A stretch of DNA of 64,000 nucleotides from Rahnella ecdela (GTDB lineage: Bacteria > Pseudomonadota > Gammaproteobacteria > Enterobacterales > Enterobacteriaceae). Location of the stretch: contig NZ_JAFMOY010000117.1 in NCBI RefSeq assembly GCF_019049625.1, forward strand, positions 1-64,000. Direction: 5' to 3'. Positions 1-8,111 of the stretch are shown here, piece by piece (positions within the stretch are counted from its first letter, which is position 1; every line of letters begins with the position of its first letter). A program made the position numbers and the translations under genes. The notes below the pieces were generated by a model, which saw only the letters and a list, made by a program, of their open reading frames with translations, was not told the DNA's origin and ran no database searches.

Positions 1-133
1 CAGTCAGCTCTGCATTGAGCGCTGTTTCGACAGTAAGCTTGGTCAGCATACGGGAAAACGCATTGAGATCGGCTTCGGTTTTAAGGCCTTTAGCCAGTTC
101 AGCCGCAAGGGCTTTAAGTTTCTTTTCATCCAT
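1..133 (-). CDS. IS256-family transposase, N-terminal fragment (window edge)
   Basis: The first 44 codons of a transposase are visible, starting at the ATG at 131-133, with the rest beyond the window. The protein begins MDEKKLKALAAELAKGL and continues with a predicted helical segment containing EADLNAFSRMLTKL and ETALNAEL. This is the characteristic start of the mutator/IS256 DDE transposases of enterobacteria. The catalytic DDE residues are outside the window, so activity cannot be judged. Confidence 0.8.
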   Translation of the reverse strand, partial: MDEKKLKALAAELAKGLKTEADLNAFSRMLTKLTVETALNAELT

Positions 134-205
134 AATTTACCTGTCTCCGTTGCTGGAGTGAACATATCAAAAACAGGCAATTACACAATTTTAATTACAG
201 TCTCA
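1..205 (-). mobile_element. IS256-family insertion sequence, left end, cut by window edge
   Basis: The transposase fragment at 1-133 is followed outward by about 70 bases without a gene. These end in a stretch (about 181-205) that reads on the minus strand as GAGACTGTAATTAAAATTG, which resembles the terminal inverted repeat of IS256-family elements (pattern recalled, not aligned). The exact boundary and the target duplication cannot be fixed because the other end lies outside the window. The stop codon of the next gene (203-205) touches the proposed end, so the insertion may have replaced the original end of that gene. Confidence 0.55.
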
Positions 206-463
206 CTGTTCCAACCGTGTTCGAAGACGCTCGACAACCGTCCTTTGCGCCTCATAGATTGCCTTAGCACTTCTTTCAGCCTCCCATAACTCTCCCATCA
301 TTTGCTCATGAAGACTATCGTATTCCGTATTTTCATCCGGATCTTCAATTTCCTTTTCAATAGCTAGGTGTAAAGCCAGTCTTGCGTCTTGGTATGACTG
401 ATAACATTTCTCGAGTACAGCTTCGGCGACTACCCTATGTTTTTCCACTTCTTCTTTAGTCAT
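203..463 (-). CDS. small charged helical protein, function unknown
   Basis: An 86-residue protein beginning MTKEEVEKHRVVAEAV. It is rich in Glu, Lys, Arg and Ala with heptad-like spacing, so it is probably helical or coiled-coil. No signal peptide or membrane segment is seen. The ATG at 461-463 is preceded by GGGG about 8 bases upstream; a GTG two codons earlier is the alternative start. The stop codon lies exactly at the proposed end of the IS256 element, so the native C-terminus may be truncated or altered. I do not recognise the family. Codon use and the ribosome site support a real gene, but not strongly. Confidence 0.5.
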   Translation of the reverse strand: MTKEEVEKHRVVAEAVLEKCYQSYQDARLALHLAIEKEIEDPDENTEYDSLHEQMMGELWEAERSAKAIYEAQRTVVERLRTRLEQ

Positions 464-469
464 ATTCAC

Positions 470-757
470 TACCCCTTATCATTAACTCATTAAATACACG
501 GACTCGCTGTACATGTGAATGGTGCAACCTATTTTCACAGCGGGGTGATTGTCTGGATACGGAATTTCCGCCAAACTGCCCCGCCCCATAATGACAAATA
601 AATGCTGTCCCAATTTCAATGAGGGTGCGTGGCATACTGAATCAATTTGGACAATCCCCCTGTTGAAAGAATACGTCTAATGAAAGCAAACCGTTTGAAA
701 GCGAAAAAGTGTTGAAACTGCGTATTCTCGAAACGTTAATCCCACGTCAATATCACC
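470..757. other. gene-free stretch
   Basis: These 288 bases lie between two minus-strand genes. I see no convincing reading frame, hairpin terminator or repeat. The start of the 203-463 gene must be transcribed from somewhere in this stretch, but no clear promoter stands out. Confidence 0.3.
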
Positions 758-1228
758 CTATTTCAAAAACAACGCATCGCACAATTCGGGATCCCACTCA
801 CTGTCATCGAACATAATTTTATTAACGCAATGTTTTTGTGTTTCATGAAAATGAAAGGTCACCCCGTCGATATTCAGTAAAGCAGTCATTAATTTTTGCG
901 AAATTTCCTCGCCGTTTATATCCGGTAAAATAAGGGTGAGTGCATCATGCAAAGAAAGCGATTTAGCCTCCGTGAACGGAACCTTGTAATGAGTGAAAAG
1001 GTATGAGGCTAAGGCATTTCTGCCATAAAGAATAAACCTGTGCTCATCCATTTTCTGTTTGTAAGCAAATAAGATAAGGTCTAATTTAAATATCATCAGC
1101 GTCCGGTGAGAAATGCAAGCCTTCACGTCCTGGTCTGAATTGACCTTTTCGGAGATGCCCACTGAGTGTTTGACATTTTTATGCACTTGTTCAAAAAGCG
1201 TTGCCATGTCTGTCATCGAAATGCCCAT
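758..1228 (-). CDS. hypothetical protein, possibly of a phage-associated (ECs1072-like) family
   Basis: A 156-residue soluble protein beginning MGISMTDMATLFEQVH. The ATG at 1226-1228 has AGGA about 7 bases upstream. The middle contains HRTLMIFKLD and GRNALASYLFTHY, and the end contains DSEWDPELCDALF. From memory the spacing of these blocks resembles a small family of phage-associated enterobacterial proteins (ECs1072-like), but this is recall only. It follows lutC on the same strand with a gap of about 100 bases and could be read from the same transcript. No catalytic motif is visible. Confidence 0.6.
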   Translation of the reverse strand: MGISMTDMATLFEQVHKNVKHSVGISEKVNSDQDVKACISHRTLMIFKLDLILFAYKQKMDEHRFILYGRNALASYLFTHYKVPFTEAKSLSLHDALTLILPDINGEEISQKLMTALLNIDGVTFHFHETQKHCVNKIMFDDSEWDPELCDALFLK

Positions 1229-1334
1229 AGGTTACGTCCTCTTGCTCATTAGCGTCTCAATCCTTCGCACTTACGCAGGAAAGAGAGGGGATAAAATCTG
1301 TCATCGCGTTGACTTCGGCTTCCATACCCACGCC

Positions 1335-2024
1335 TCATTCATCATCGATAACGACACAGACCGAGTTCGCTGGGCCATGAACGCCGATCACCTTAATAAG
1401 TTCAATATCTGAGGTGCAGCTTGGGCCGCTGATAATATTGATGCAGGACGGCAGGACTAAGCCCAGTTCCACCATCGCATCGAGCCGAGCAGCCAACTGG
1501 GCAACCGACGGGATAAGTGCGCTTTTTCTTACGATAAACAGCGTCGTTTCAGGTAACAGGCTTAAGCTACGGCTCTGTCGCGGCGAGGAAAAAAGCACCA
1601 CACTTCCTGACTCTGCCAGCCCGTACTCGGCATAGACAATGCCCGTCCTGGCATTGCGCGCGTTACGGGTGTTCTTATTACCTTCAGAAGGTGACTGAAC
1701 AGCAATATGGTGCGTCGGTTGAAGAATTGAGCGAAAGTCAGGCAGCCCGCTCCCGTCCATGTCTGCTAGCACCACCGGTGTCCCATATTCCCGGCATAGG
1801 TCAGCCACCAGCCCCGTGAGCAGCGCTGAGGTTGTGACACAGTTACGGTTACCGGCCTGTTCTGAGCGAATTAAAAATAAAGCAAGCAGGTCCTCCGCGG
1901 TCATCCCGGTCAGGCGAGTTTCCGGCAACCGGTTCACCGGCTCAGGTCGGGAAGCGGGCACGGTGCGCAGGGGGCGCCCGAGCTGCGATGCCAGATGGGA
2001 CAGGAATGCTATTTTTTCAGTCAT
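1335..2024 (-). CDS. lutC: LutC/YkgG lactate utilization protein (LUD domain)
   Basis: A 229-residue LUD-domain protein, the third component of the cytoplasmic iron-sulfur L-lactate oxidising complex LutABC that converts L-lactate to pyruvate. The family hallmarks are in the C-terminal half: the AESGSVVLFSS block, and INIISGPSCTSDIELIKVIGVHGP with its conserved Ser-Cys-Thr-Ser-Asp-Ile. The ATG at 2022-2024 has AAGGAG upstream and overlaps the lutB stop by 8 bases (ATGACTGA), which indicates translational coupling. An upstream in-frame extension would lie inside lutB and was rejected. E. coli YkgG is about the same length (231 residues from memory). Confidence 0.92.
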   Translation of the reverse strand: MTEKIAFLSHLASQLGRPLRTVPASRPEPVNRLPETRLTGMTAEDLLALFLIRSEQAGNRNCVTTSALLTGLVADLCREYGTPVVLADMDGSGLPDFRSILQPTHHIAVQSPSEGNKNTRNARNARTGIVYAEYGLAESGSVVLFSSPRQSRSLSLLPETTLFIVRKSALIPSVAQLAARLDAMVELGLVLPSCINIISGPSCTSDIELIKVIGVHGPANSVCVVIDDE

Positions 2025-3441
2025 TTTTGCGCTCCTTTTGATGATCGCGAAACCAGCTCCGGAAGCTTTCCCCGTCGCCGGTCGGGAGATCCCTTGTCCG
2101 GGTCCATTCACGGAGTACCCCGATATTCAAGGGAGCACGCCCCTTGCGGATAAACCAATGCGCCATTGGCGCCCCGGCCACCATCCCTATTTTCCAAAGG
2201 CTCGGATGACTATTGAGGAAGCTGAATGCCTTAATGGCCATCCGTTCGCTCGTTGGCGGGATATGCTGTTTGACCATTTCCTCACGGTGTTTACGGATTA
2301 AGGCTGAGAGGGGGATCTTGACCGGGCAAACGGCATCGCACGCGGTACACAGCGAACAGAGGTGTGGGAGGAAGCTGAAATCCTGATACCCTTCAAGCAG
2401 TGGGGTGAGTACGGCACCCACGGGGCCGGGATAAATCGACGCGTACCCCTGACCGCCAATATGTCGATATGCAGGACAGGTATTCATGCAGGCACCGCAA
2501 CGAATACACCGCAGAATGTCATTAAACGCGGAACCAAGCACTGCTGAGCGCCCATTGTCTACGACGACCAGATGGAATTCTTCCGGACCGTCACTCTCAT
2601 CGGTTTGACGAGGGCCGGTTAACCAGGTGTTGTAGCCTGTCAGCCTGAGGCCCACGGCGTTGCGCGCCAGCAGGGTTATCATGATATCGACATCCCGGAA
2701 TTCGGGGACGATCCGTTCCATCCCCATCACCGCTATATGAGTCTTTGGCAGAGTCGTACACAGACGCGCATTGCCCTCGTTGGTGACAAGACAGACGGAG
2801 CCGCTTTCTGCCACGGCAAAATTACACCCTGTGATCCCAATATCGGCTTTAAAAAACTCACCCCGGATAAATGTCCGAACGAAGCGGGTCATCTCTTCCG
2901 GCGTTTCAGAGCCTTCATAACCCAGTCGGTCATGAAAAAGCTGCCTGATTTGGTGCCGGTCTTTATGAATGGCAGGCACGACAACGTGTGAGGGCGCATC
3001 TCGGGCCACTTGCAAAATGTATTCCGCAAGATCGGTTTCGGTTACCTGGATGCCTTCGGCGGCAAAGGCATCATTAAGACCGATCTCTTCTGTGACCATA
3101 GATTTGGCTTTAACGACGGTTTTGGCCTGTTTCTCGCGGGCAACCCCAAGGATATAGTCCGTTGCCTCTTCTTTCGTTTTTGCAAAAAAGATATGCCCGC
3201 CGTGATGCGTCACGTTCTCAGACAACTGGTAAAGAAGAGCATCCAGATTCTCCAAAACGTAATGACGTAGCTGCGCCGCCCTGTCCCGCCAGCTTTGGGT
3301 ATCCCCCAGTTCATCGAGTACTCTCTGCCTGTTGGCACTGATGGTATCCTGAGCATTGGCGATAGCAGTCTGCATGCCGGCGTCTTCCACCTGACGCCGG
3401 ATGAGGGTTTTATAAGGTAAATGACTGGTTTTTACCGACAT
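2017..3441 (-). CDS. lutB: LutB/YkgF iron-sulfur lactate oxidation protein
   Basis: A 474-residue cytoplasmic iron-sulfur protein of the LutABC complex. The N-terminal two thirds form a LUD-type domain with the AESGSVCLVTNEGN block. The C-terminal part holds two ferredoxin-like [4Fe-4S] motifs, CIRCGACMNTCP near residue 310 and CSLCTACDAVCP near residue 362, with all eight cysteines present. The ATG at 3439-3441 is preceded by GAGGAG and overlaps the end of lutA by 10 bases. The length matches YkgF (475 residues from memory). Gene order A-B-C with overlaps is the standard lut operon arrangement. Confidence 0.94.
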   Translation of the reverse strand: MSVKTSHLPYKTLIRRQVEDAGMQTAIANAQDTISANRQRVLDELGDTQSWRDRAAQLRHYVLENLDALLYQLSENVTHHGGHIFFAKTKEEATDYILGVAREKQAKTVVKAKSMVTEEIGLNDAFAAEGIQVTETDLAEYILQVARDAPSHVVVPAIHKDRHQIRQLFHDRLGYEGSETPEEMTRFVRTFIRGEFFKADIGITGCNFAVAESGSVCLVTNEGNARLCTTLPKTHIAVMGMERIVPEFRDVDIMITLLARNAVGLRLTGYNTWLTGPRQTDESDGPEEFHLVVVDNGRSAVLGSAFNDILRCIRCGACMNTCPAYRHIGGQGYASIYPGPVGAVLTPLLEGYQDFSFLPHLCSLCTACDAVCPVKIPLSALIRKHREEMVKQHIPPTSERMAIKAFSFLNSHPSLWKIGMVAGAPMAHWFIRKGRAPLNIGVLREWTRTRDLPTGDGESFRSWFRDHQKERKND

Positions 3442-4169
3442 GCTTTCTCCTCGCAAGACATCAACGCCTCGGCAATGTGCATGACTCTGACCGAGTGCCC
3501 TTCTCGGGCCAACCGCCCGCCAATATTCATCAGACAGCTGATATCAGCCCCAATGAGAAAATCCGGTTTTGCGGCCATAATGTGGCTGACCTTCTCTTTC
3601 ACCATCTCCCCCGACACATCCGCCATCTTGACCGAGAAAGTGCCACCAAAACCGCAGCAGGTCTCTGCGTGTGATAAGGGGAGTAGCTCGAGTCCCTGGA
3701 TGTGGTTAAGCAGGATCAGGGGTTCCTCCCTGATCCCCATTTTGCGAAACAAGCTGCAGGAAGGATGGTAAACGGCGCGCCCCTGAAGGCGTGCGCCCAC
3801 ATCCTGTATTGCCAGGTCATTGACGATGAACGAGGTTAGATCCCGCATTCGCGCGGCCACACGCCTGGCTCTTGCCGCCCAGTCAGGTTCGCCGGCAAGG
3901 TAGTTCGGGTAACTTTTTATGGCATAGGCACACGAACCTGCGGGCGAGACGATGGGAAATTCATTCTCCTCGAGCGCGCAAATAAGCGACTTGATAGCGG
4001 GAATGGATTCCCGTGTATAACCACTGTTAAGCGCCGGTTGCCCGCAGCATCCTTGCTTGTCGGGGAAATGGACATGACAGCCCAACTTTTCAAGCAAGAG
4101 CACACAATCTCGGGACGTCCGGAACTTGAGTACATCACCTAAGCAGGTGACATAGAAATTGACATTCAT
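3432..4169 (-). CDS. lutA: LutA/YkgE lactate oxidation protein (CCG domain)
   Basis: A 245-residue protein with two cysteine-rich CCG domains, one around residue 41 (GCCGQPALNSGY) and one around residue 170 (CCGFGGTFSVKM). They are like those of heterodisulfide reductase and glycolate oxidase GlcF, and bind iron-sulfur centres. It is the first gene of the lutABC unit. The ATG at 4167-4169 follows GAGGAGGGAAGG, a near-perfect ribosome site, so upstream in-frame codons were not used. The gene lies 167 bases after the orphan EIIA gene on the same strand, with no obvious terminator between them. Confidence 0.92.
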   Translation of the reverse strand: MNVNFYVTCLGDVLKFRTSRDCVLLLEKLGCHVHFPDKQGCCGQPALNSGYTRESIPAIKSLICALEENEFPIVSPAGSCAYAIKSYPNYLAGEPDWAARARRVAARMRDLTSFIVNDLAIQDVGARLQGRAVYHPSCSLFRKMGIREEPLILLNHIQGLELLPLSHAETCCGFGGTFSVKMADVSGEMVKEKVSHIMAAKPDFLIGADISCLMNIGGRLAREGHSVRVMHIAEALMSCEEKACR

Positions 4170-4336
4170 CCTTCCCTCCTCAGGAAGACAACGGGGGCAG
4201 TCGGTATGGGTTTCCCCCAACGGATTACATTAATTTTCTCTCACCCGAGGAAACGCGCACTCTTAACGTGGGCCTTACTGACCCTGTTATTTGCACATCG
4301 CATCGATTCTGATTACGCGTAGCCACACAGAGGAGT

Positions 4337-4798
4337 TTAAAGTGCATCCATTTCCGTAATCCGGTCGCTCATGAAATTGAATATTTCCTGGGCATTTATC
4401 GACTCTAATAAAATTTGGCGAAACTTATCATCAATGATCTGACACATGAGCTCGTTTATAATGTGCAGATGTAAGCGCCGCGCCCCTTTTTCAGGAATAA
4501 AAATGGCACAGACGAGTTTTATCAGGCCCGAATCGTGACCTTCCCAATTTATCGATTTTGGCAACCTTATAAACATGACACCGGACTCTTTTACGTTGGC
4601 TGTTTTCACGTGAGGCATGGCAATTTTCCCATCAAATCCTGTGTGATATTCATTTTCTCTTGTCCACAGATCTGCTTCTAATGCCGCTGCATCCTCAGTC
4701 CATCCTTGTTTTTCGGCTTGCACAGCCAGAAACCGAAATATAGCTTCCTTACCCGAGAAGTTTTTATCCAAAAAAATCGTCTCTTTACCTAAAAACAT
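4337..4798 (-). CDS. orphan PTS EIIA, fructose/mannitol class
   Basis: A 153-residue single-domain PTS_EIIA_2 protein. The phosphoryl-acceptor histidine is in GKIAMPHVKT (His63), and the conserved LVCAIFIPEKGARRLHLHII block is present. Members accept phosphate from HPr and pass it to a EIIB or act as regulators, like PtsN. No EIIB or EIIC partner lies nearby. It precedes lutABC on the same strand, so a regulatory coupling of carbon status to lactate use is possible (inference). The ATG has GAGG about 7 bases upstream. Confidence 0.85.
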   Translation of the reverse strand: MFLGKETIFLDKNFSGKEAIFRFLAVQAEKQGWTEDAAALEADLWTRENEYHTGFDGKIAMPHVKTANVKESGVMFIRLPKSINWEGHDSGLIKLVCAIFIPEKGARRLHLHIINELMCQIIDDKFRQILLESINAQEIFNFMSDRITEMDAL

Positions 4799-5475
4799 AC
4801 CGTGATCCTCACAGTCCTCATCCGCGACATGTGCATCTTTTATAAAAGAAAACCCAAAAAATATTGGAAGGTTAAAATTATCTATACATCATGGGGTTAC
4901 ATAATAAGACGCGTTATCTCCCACCTATCTTCGGCAATTTCCATACCCACCACCAGGCGGCGATAATGTTCAAAATCTTATGACTCCATGCAGGTGAAAT
5001 AAGTGATCCAGATAACACCTGAATGAATATCACACTTTCTTTCATTTTCATTATGGAATTACCCGCCTTCGCTAAGTCAATTGCATCATATTGTAAAATT
5101 GTGCAGAAGTTCCATCTTTTAGATAGTCAAGGCCGATAATCGAAACAGTTTGTCTTTATATAATAATACCTGCGGTTAATTTAATGACAATAATCCCACA
5201 CCCTTTCCTCTCATCTTATTAGGAGGCTTAACTTAAATTTAAACGCATTCTCAACAGAGCTTTTATTTTAAATAAAAAATCATCAACTGTGATTGATGTC
5301 TCATATGCCTTTTCATTTTTAATTGGCAGAAATAATGACGTCTACAGAATGATTCAGTCGTGTTAGCCCTTATTCATGAACTGCAGGGAAAAGATTTTAC
5401 ATTCAACCTTTTTTATTAACTTTCACTTCATCTCTTTATTTCATTAGGCACATTTTTACAGAGAAGGATTAAGCA
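4799..5475. promoter_or_regulatory. divergent control region between EIIA-lut and porin genes
   Basis: This 677-base AT-rich stretch separates two divergent units and must hold both promoters. A weak CRP-like sequence, AGTGATCCAGATAACA at 5002-5017, matches the TGTGA-N6-TCACA pattern in eight of ten defined positions. No open frame is convincing. The long 5' region of the porin gene (over 400 bases of AT-rich DNA) resembles the long control regions of enterobacterial porin genes. Confidence 0.4.
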
Positions 5476-6771
5476 ATGGTCCATTCAAAATACATGAAAC
5501 GCTACGCCCCCCTGGTATTAGTGATCACGACCGGTGTCCTCGCCGACGGTGCCTCAATGGCGGCAGATAACGAAACGCCTTTACAGGCCGCGCCGGCATA
5601 TACCGCCACCCAGACGAAAGGCGAGACAGTCTGGAGTGATGCCGATACGTCAGTCGGTGTACTGGGCTCGGTCCGTATGTTTGGGAAAACGGATTCGAAA
5701 CGCTCTCAAAAGCATGACATTCAAAACAACGACTCCCGGCTAGGGATAGCGGTACGTCATAATTTTGATTTCAACGGCGGAGACAGTTTTTCATTAGGCT
5801 ATTATGAAACCGGCATTCATGGATTAGATTCCGCCACGGATGACCAGGGCAACGATGTCTACACCCGCCAGGCTTATGCCGGTTTAGGGAGTGATGAATA
5901 CGGTATTGTCACCTTTGGTAAGCAATACGCCCCGACCGACTGGGCGCTGGGGGTTGATACCACCTATGCGTGGGGCGGCAAGGGTAAACATAACACCGCC
6001 GGCATGTCGACCGACATCATTAACTCCGCCGCGATTTATTATTACAGCGATGACCATCTCACCCTCGGCCTGATGGGACAAGGAAACGATACGGTAGACA
6101 GTATTGGTTTTGCTGACTACGGTGACGGTCCGAAATTACATGATGCCTATCGCGACGGTTCGGCGAATGTCCATGGGGGGGCGGCGCTTGGCGGGCAATA
6201 TCTTTGGGATAATGGGATCTCTGTATCAGGCGCGGTGGCTTATAACAATTACACCGTCAATAGCGGCACGGTGACGGATTGCACGTTAGTCAGCAGCGGG
6301 CATTGCTATGTCTATACCGATCACGACGGTGCCTCGTATGACGGGAATACCTACTCGGTAGGGGCCACCACCAAATACACGGCGAACGTTGGCGATCATG
6401 CCTGGTCTAACGGCGCCCAGGTTACCTGGTATGTTAATAAAGTTAATGATGTAAAGGCCGCAACGCTCGGCAGCTATCGACATAACCAAACAACCAGCAA
6501 CGCCCAGGAAACCCTCCTTGGCCTTGAGTATAATTCTCAGTTCAAGATCACCCCGGAATGGGGCGTGTATGCAGATTACAGTTGGTTAAAAGGGGGAGAC
6601 GCAATGGAAGGGCAGCATTTCGAATCTGCCGTTTTCGGGACCGATTATTGGTTAGGTAAAAATGCGGTGACCTATGTTGAGTACGGTTACGAAAAAGCAT
6701 GGGGTAACGACAATAAAGACTGGAACACCGATGACCATTTAACGGCTGTTGGCCTGCGTATCTTCATCTAA
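5476..6771 (+). CDS. outer-membrane general porin
   Basis: A 431-residue Gram-negative trimeric porin of the OmpC/OmpF/PhoE fold. A signal peptide (MKRYAPLVLVITTGVLADG, start at residue 1 or 7, cleaved near AxA) is followed by an unusual 30-residue polar lead before the first strand. Family blocks include DSRLGIAVRHNFDF, RQAYAGLGSDEYGIVTFGKQ and the terminal LTAVGLRI. It differs from typical porins in two ways: Cys269 and Cys277 sit together in one predicted surface loop, and the last residue is Ile instead of the usual Phe. AGAAGGA lies 9 bases before the ATG. Its position opposite EIIA-lut suggests uptake of a small acidic nutrient, which is inference. Confidence 0.88.
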   Translation: MVHSKYMKRYAPLVLVITTGVLADGASMAADNETPLQAAPAYTATQTKGETVWSDADTSVGVLGSVRMFGKTDSKRSQKHDIQNNDSRLGIAVRHNFDFNGGDSFSLGYYETGIHGLDSATDDQGNDVYTRQAYAGLGSDEYGIVTFGKQYAPTDWALGVDTTYAWGGKGKHNTAGMSTDIINSAAIYYYSDDHLTLGLMGQGNDTVDSIGFADYGDGPKLHDAYRDGSANVHGGAALGGQYLWDNGISVSGAVAYNNYTVNSGTVTDCTLVSSGHCYVYTDHDGASYDGNTYSVGATTKYTANVGDHAWSNGAQVTWYVNKVNDVKAATLGSYRHNQTTSNAQETLLGLEYNSQFKITPEWGVYADYSWLKGGDAMEGQHFESAVFGTDYWLGKNAVTYVEYGYEKAWGNDNKDWNTDDHLTAVGLRIFI

Positions 6772-7034
6772 TAAGCCAAAAATTTTCATTCACCTCCCGT
6801 CATTGCCTGTTTTCGGCATGTCGCCCGCGACAACGAAGGCAGGCAAATCATGAAAGAGACACGACGCCAGCCGGTGGTTGATATCGCGTTGAACCACTCT
6901 ATACGTACCCTGTCCCGTACATACCTTTTATGACCCAAACGCTCTGCGTACCCTCTCCCCAGGATTGAGCGTGATCGCGCCCTACGCTGCCTTTATCGGA
7001 CAACCAGAAGAAGATCTTAAGCCGCGAAGTCATG

Positions 7035-7925
7035 TCATACACGCAGGATTTCCTTCACAAAATGGATGAAGTCAACAACTAACTTGTTTTTAGTGCGTGA
7101 TGACCAGACCAGCGACAGCGTGGTCAGCGTGGGTTCTCCTTCAAGTTGACAATATGTCACGTTGGGGATTTTCACGGTGCTCTGTGTTTGCGGCACCAAT
7201 GTCACCCCCATGCCCATGGAGACCATGCCAATTGCGGTTGAAACATCCTGCGTCAGCTTCACGCCTTGGGGGGTAAATCCGGCCTGAAAACACGCATCCA
7301 ATGTAGACCACCCTAATCCTACGCCGGGAGGATCTTGCTGAATGAAGAAAGGGTCTGACGAGAGTGAGGCAAGTGGGATCGTGCCGTTTTGAGCCAACCT
7401 ATGATCCTCAGGCAGCACGGCAATGAGTGGACAGGTAGAAATCGTGCAATACTTTAAGTGTTCATGTTGTGATATGGGCATTCTCACCACGGCGACATCG
7501 AGGAGATTATCTACTAGCAGTGCTATTTGGTCACAGACGTTGTGCTCTTCCAAAATTAATTTTACATTCCCAAATTCTCTTTTATAACCTTGTATCAGCA
7601 CCGACAAAACAGGATCGGTAATAGAGGAACCCACATAGCCTAGTTTGAGGATCCCATGTTCTCCTGCCTGTAAACTTCGCGCTACGTCTTTAACGTTTTT
7701 ATAGTTTTTAATTAACAACCGTACTGGCTCCAGCAATTGCCTCCCTTCATCTGTCAGGGCTACCTGCCTGTTTGTTCTTTTAAATAGCTGTATTCTAAGT
7801 TCACTTTCCATTCCTTTAATATATTGACTTAACGCAGGCTGAGTAATATTCAACTTTTGTGCAGAAATTCCAAAATGCAACTCTTCAGCAAGCACAGAGA
7901 ACGAGATTAAGTGCCTGTATTCCAT
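7035..7925 (-). CDS. LysR-type transcriptional regulator
   Basis: A 296-residue LTTR. The N-terminal winged helix-turn-helix spans about residues 1-60 (MEYRHLISFSVLAEELHFG, then LNITQPALSQYIKGMESEL, then LFKRTNRQVALTDEG). It is followed by a linker helix and a LysR substrate domain from about residue 90 with LKLGYVGSS near the start. GAGGG lies 8 bases before the ATG. The gene is divergent from the UbiD-type decarboxylase gene with 186 bases between starts, the classic arrangement for an LTTR controlling the neighbouring operon, probably with an aromatic acid as co-inducer (inference). Confidence 0.9.
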   Translation of the reverse strand: MEYRHLISFSVLAEELHFGISAQKLNITQPALSQYIKGMESELRIQLFKRTNRQVALTDEGRQLLEPVRLLIKNYKNVKDVARSLQAGEHGILKLGYVGSSITDPVLSVLIQGYKREFGNVKLILEEHNVCDQIALLVDNLLDVAVVRMPISQHEHLKYCTISTCPLIAVLPEDHRLAQNGTIPLASLSSDPFFIQQDPPGVGLGWSTLDACFQAGFTPQGVKLTQDVSTAIGMVSMGMGVTLVPQTQSTVKIPNVTYCQLEGEPTLTTLSLVWSSRTKNKLVVDFIHFVKEILRV

Positions 7926-8111
7926 ACCATTACCCTCTTGAAAAGCGACGATAAAGAACTCTTATCAATCACACGTAAAAGATTATTATCCTTATGCAAA
8001 CAAAGACTTTACAGTCCAAGTGGATGTTATTAAGCATACAGGCAACCTCTCTCTATAAATATATATTTACCTGTTTCGTTTTTCATTCATTTAACACAAA
8101 AGGAAAAACTA

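Noticed and set aside
6850-6933. Plus-strand 27-codon frame after the porin gene
   Set aside because: The start has no ribosome site and the peptide is short. It could be a remnant of a longer gene, but no match was recognised.
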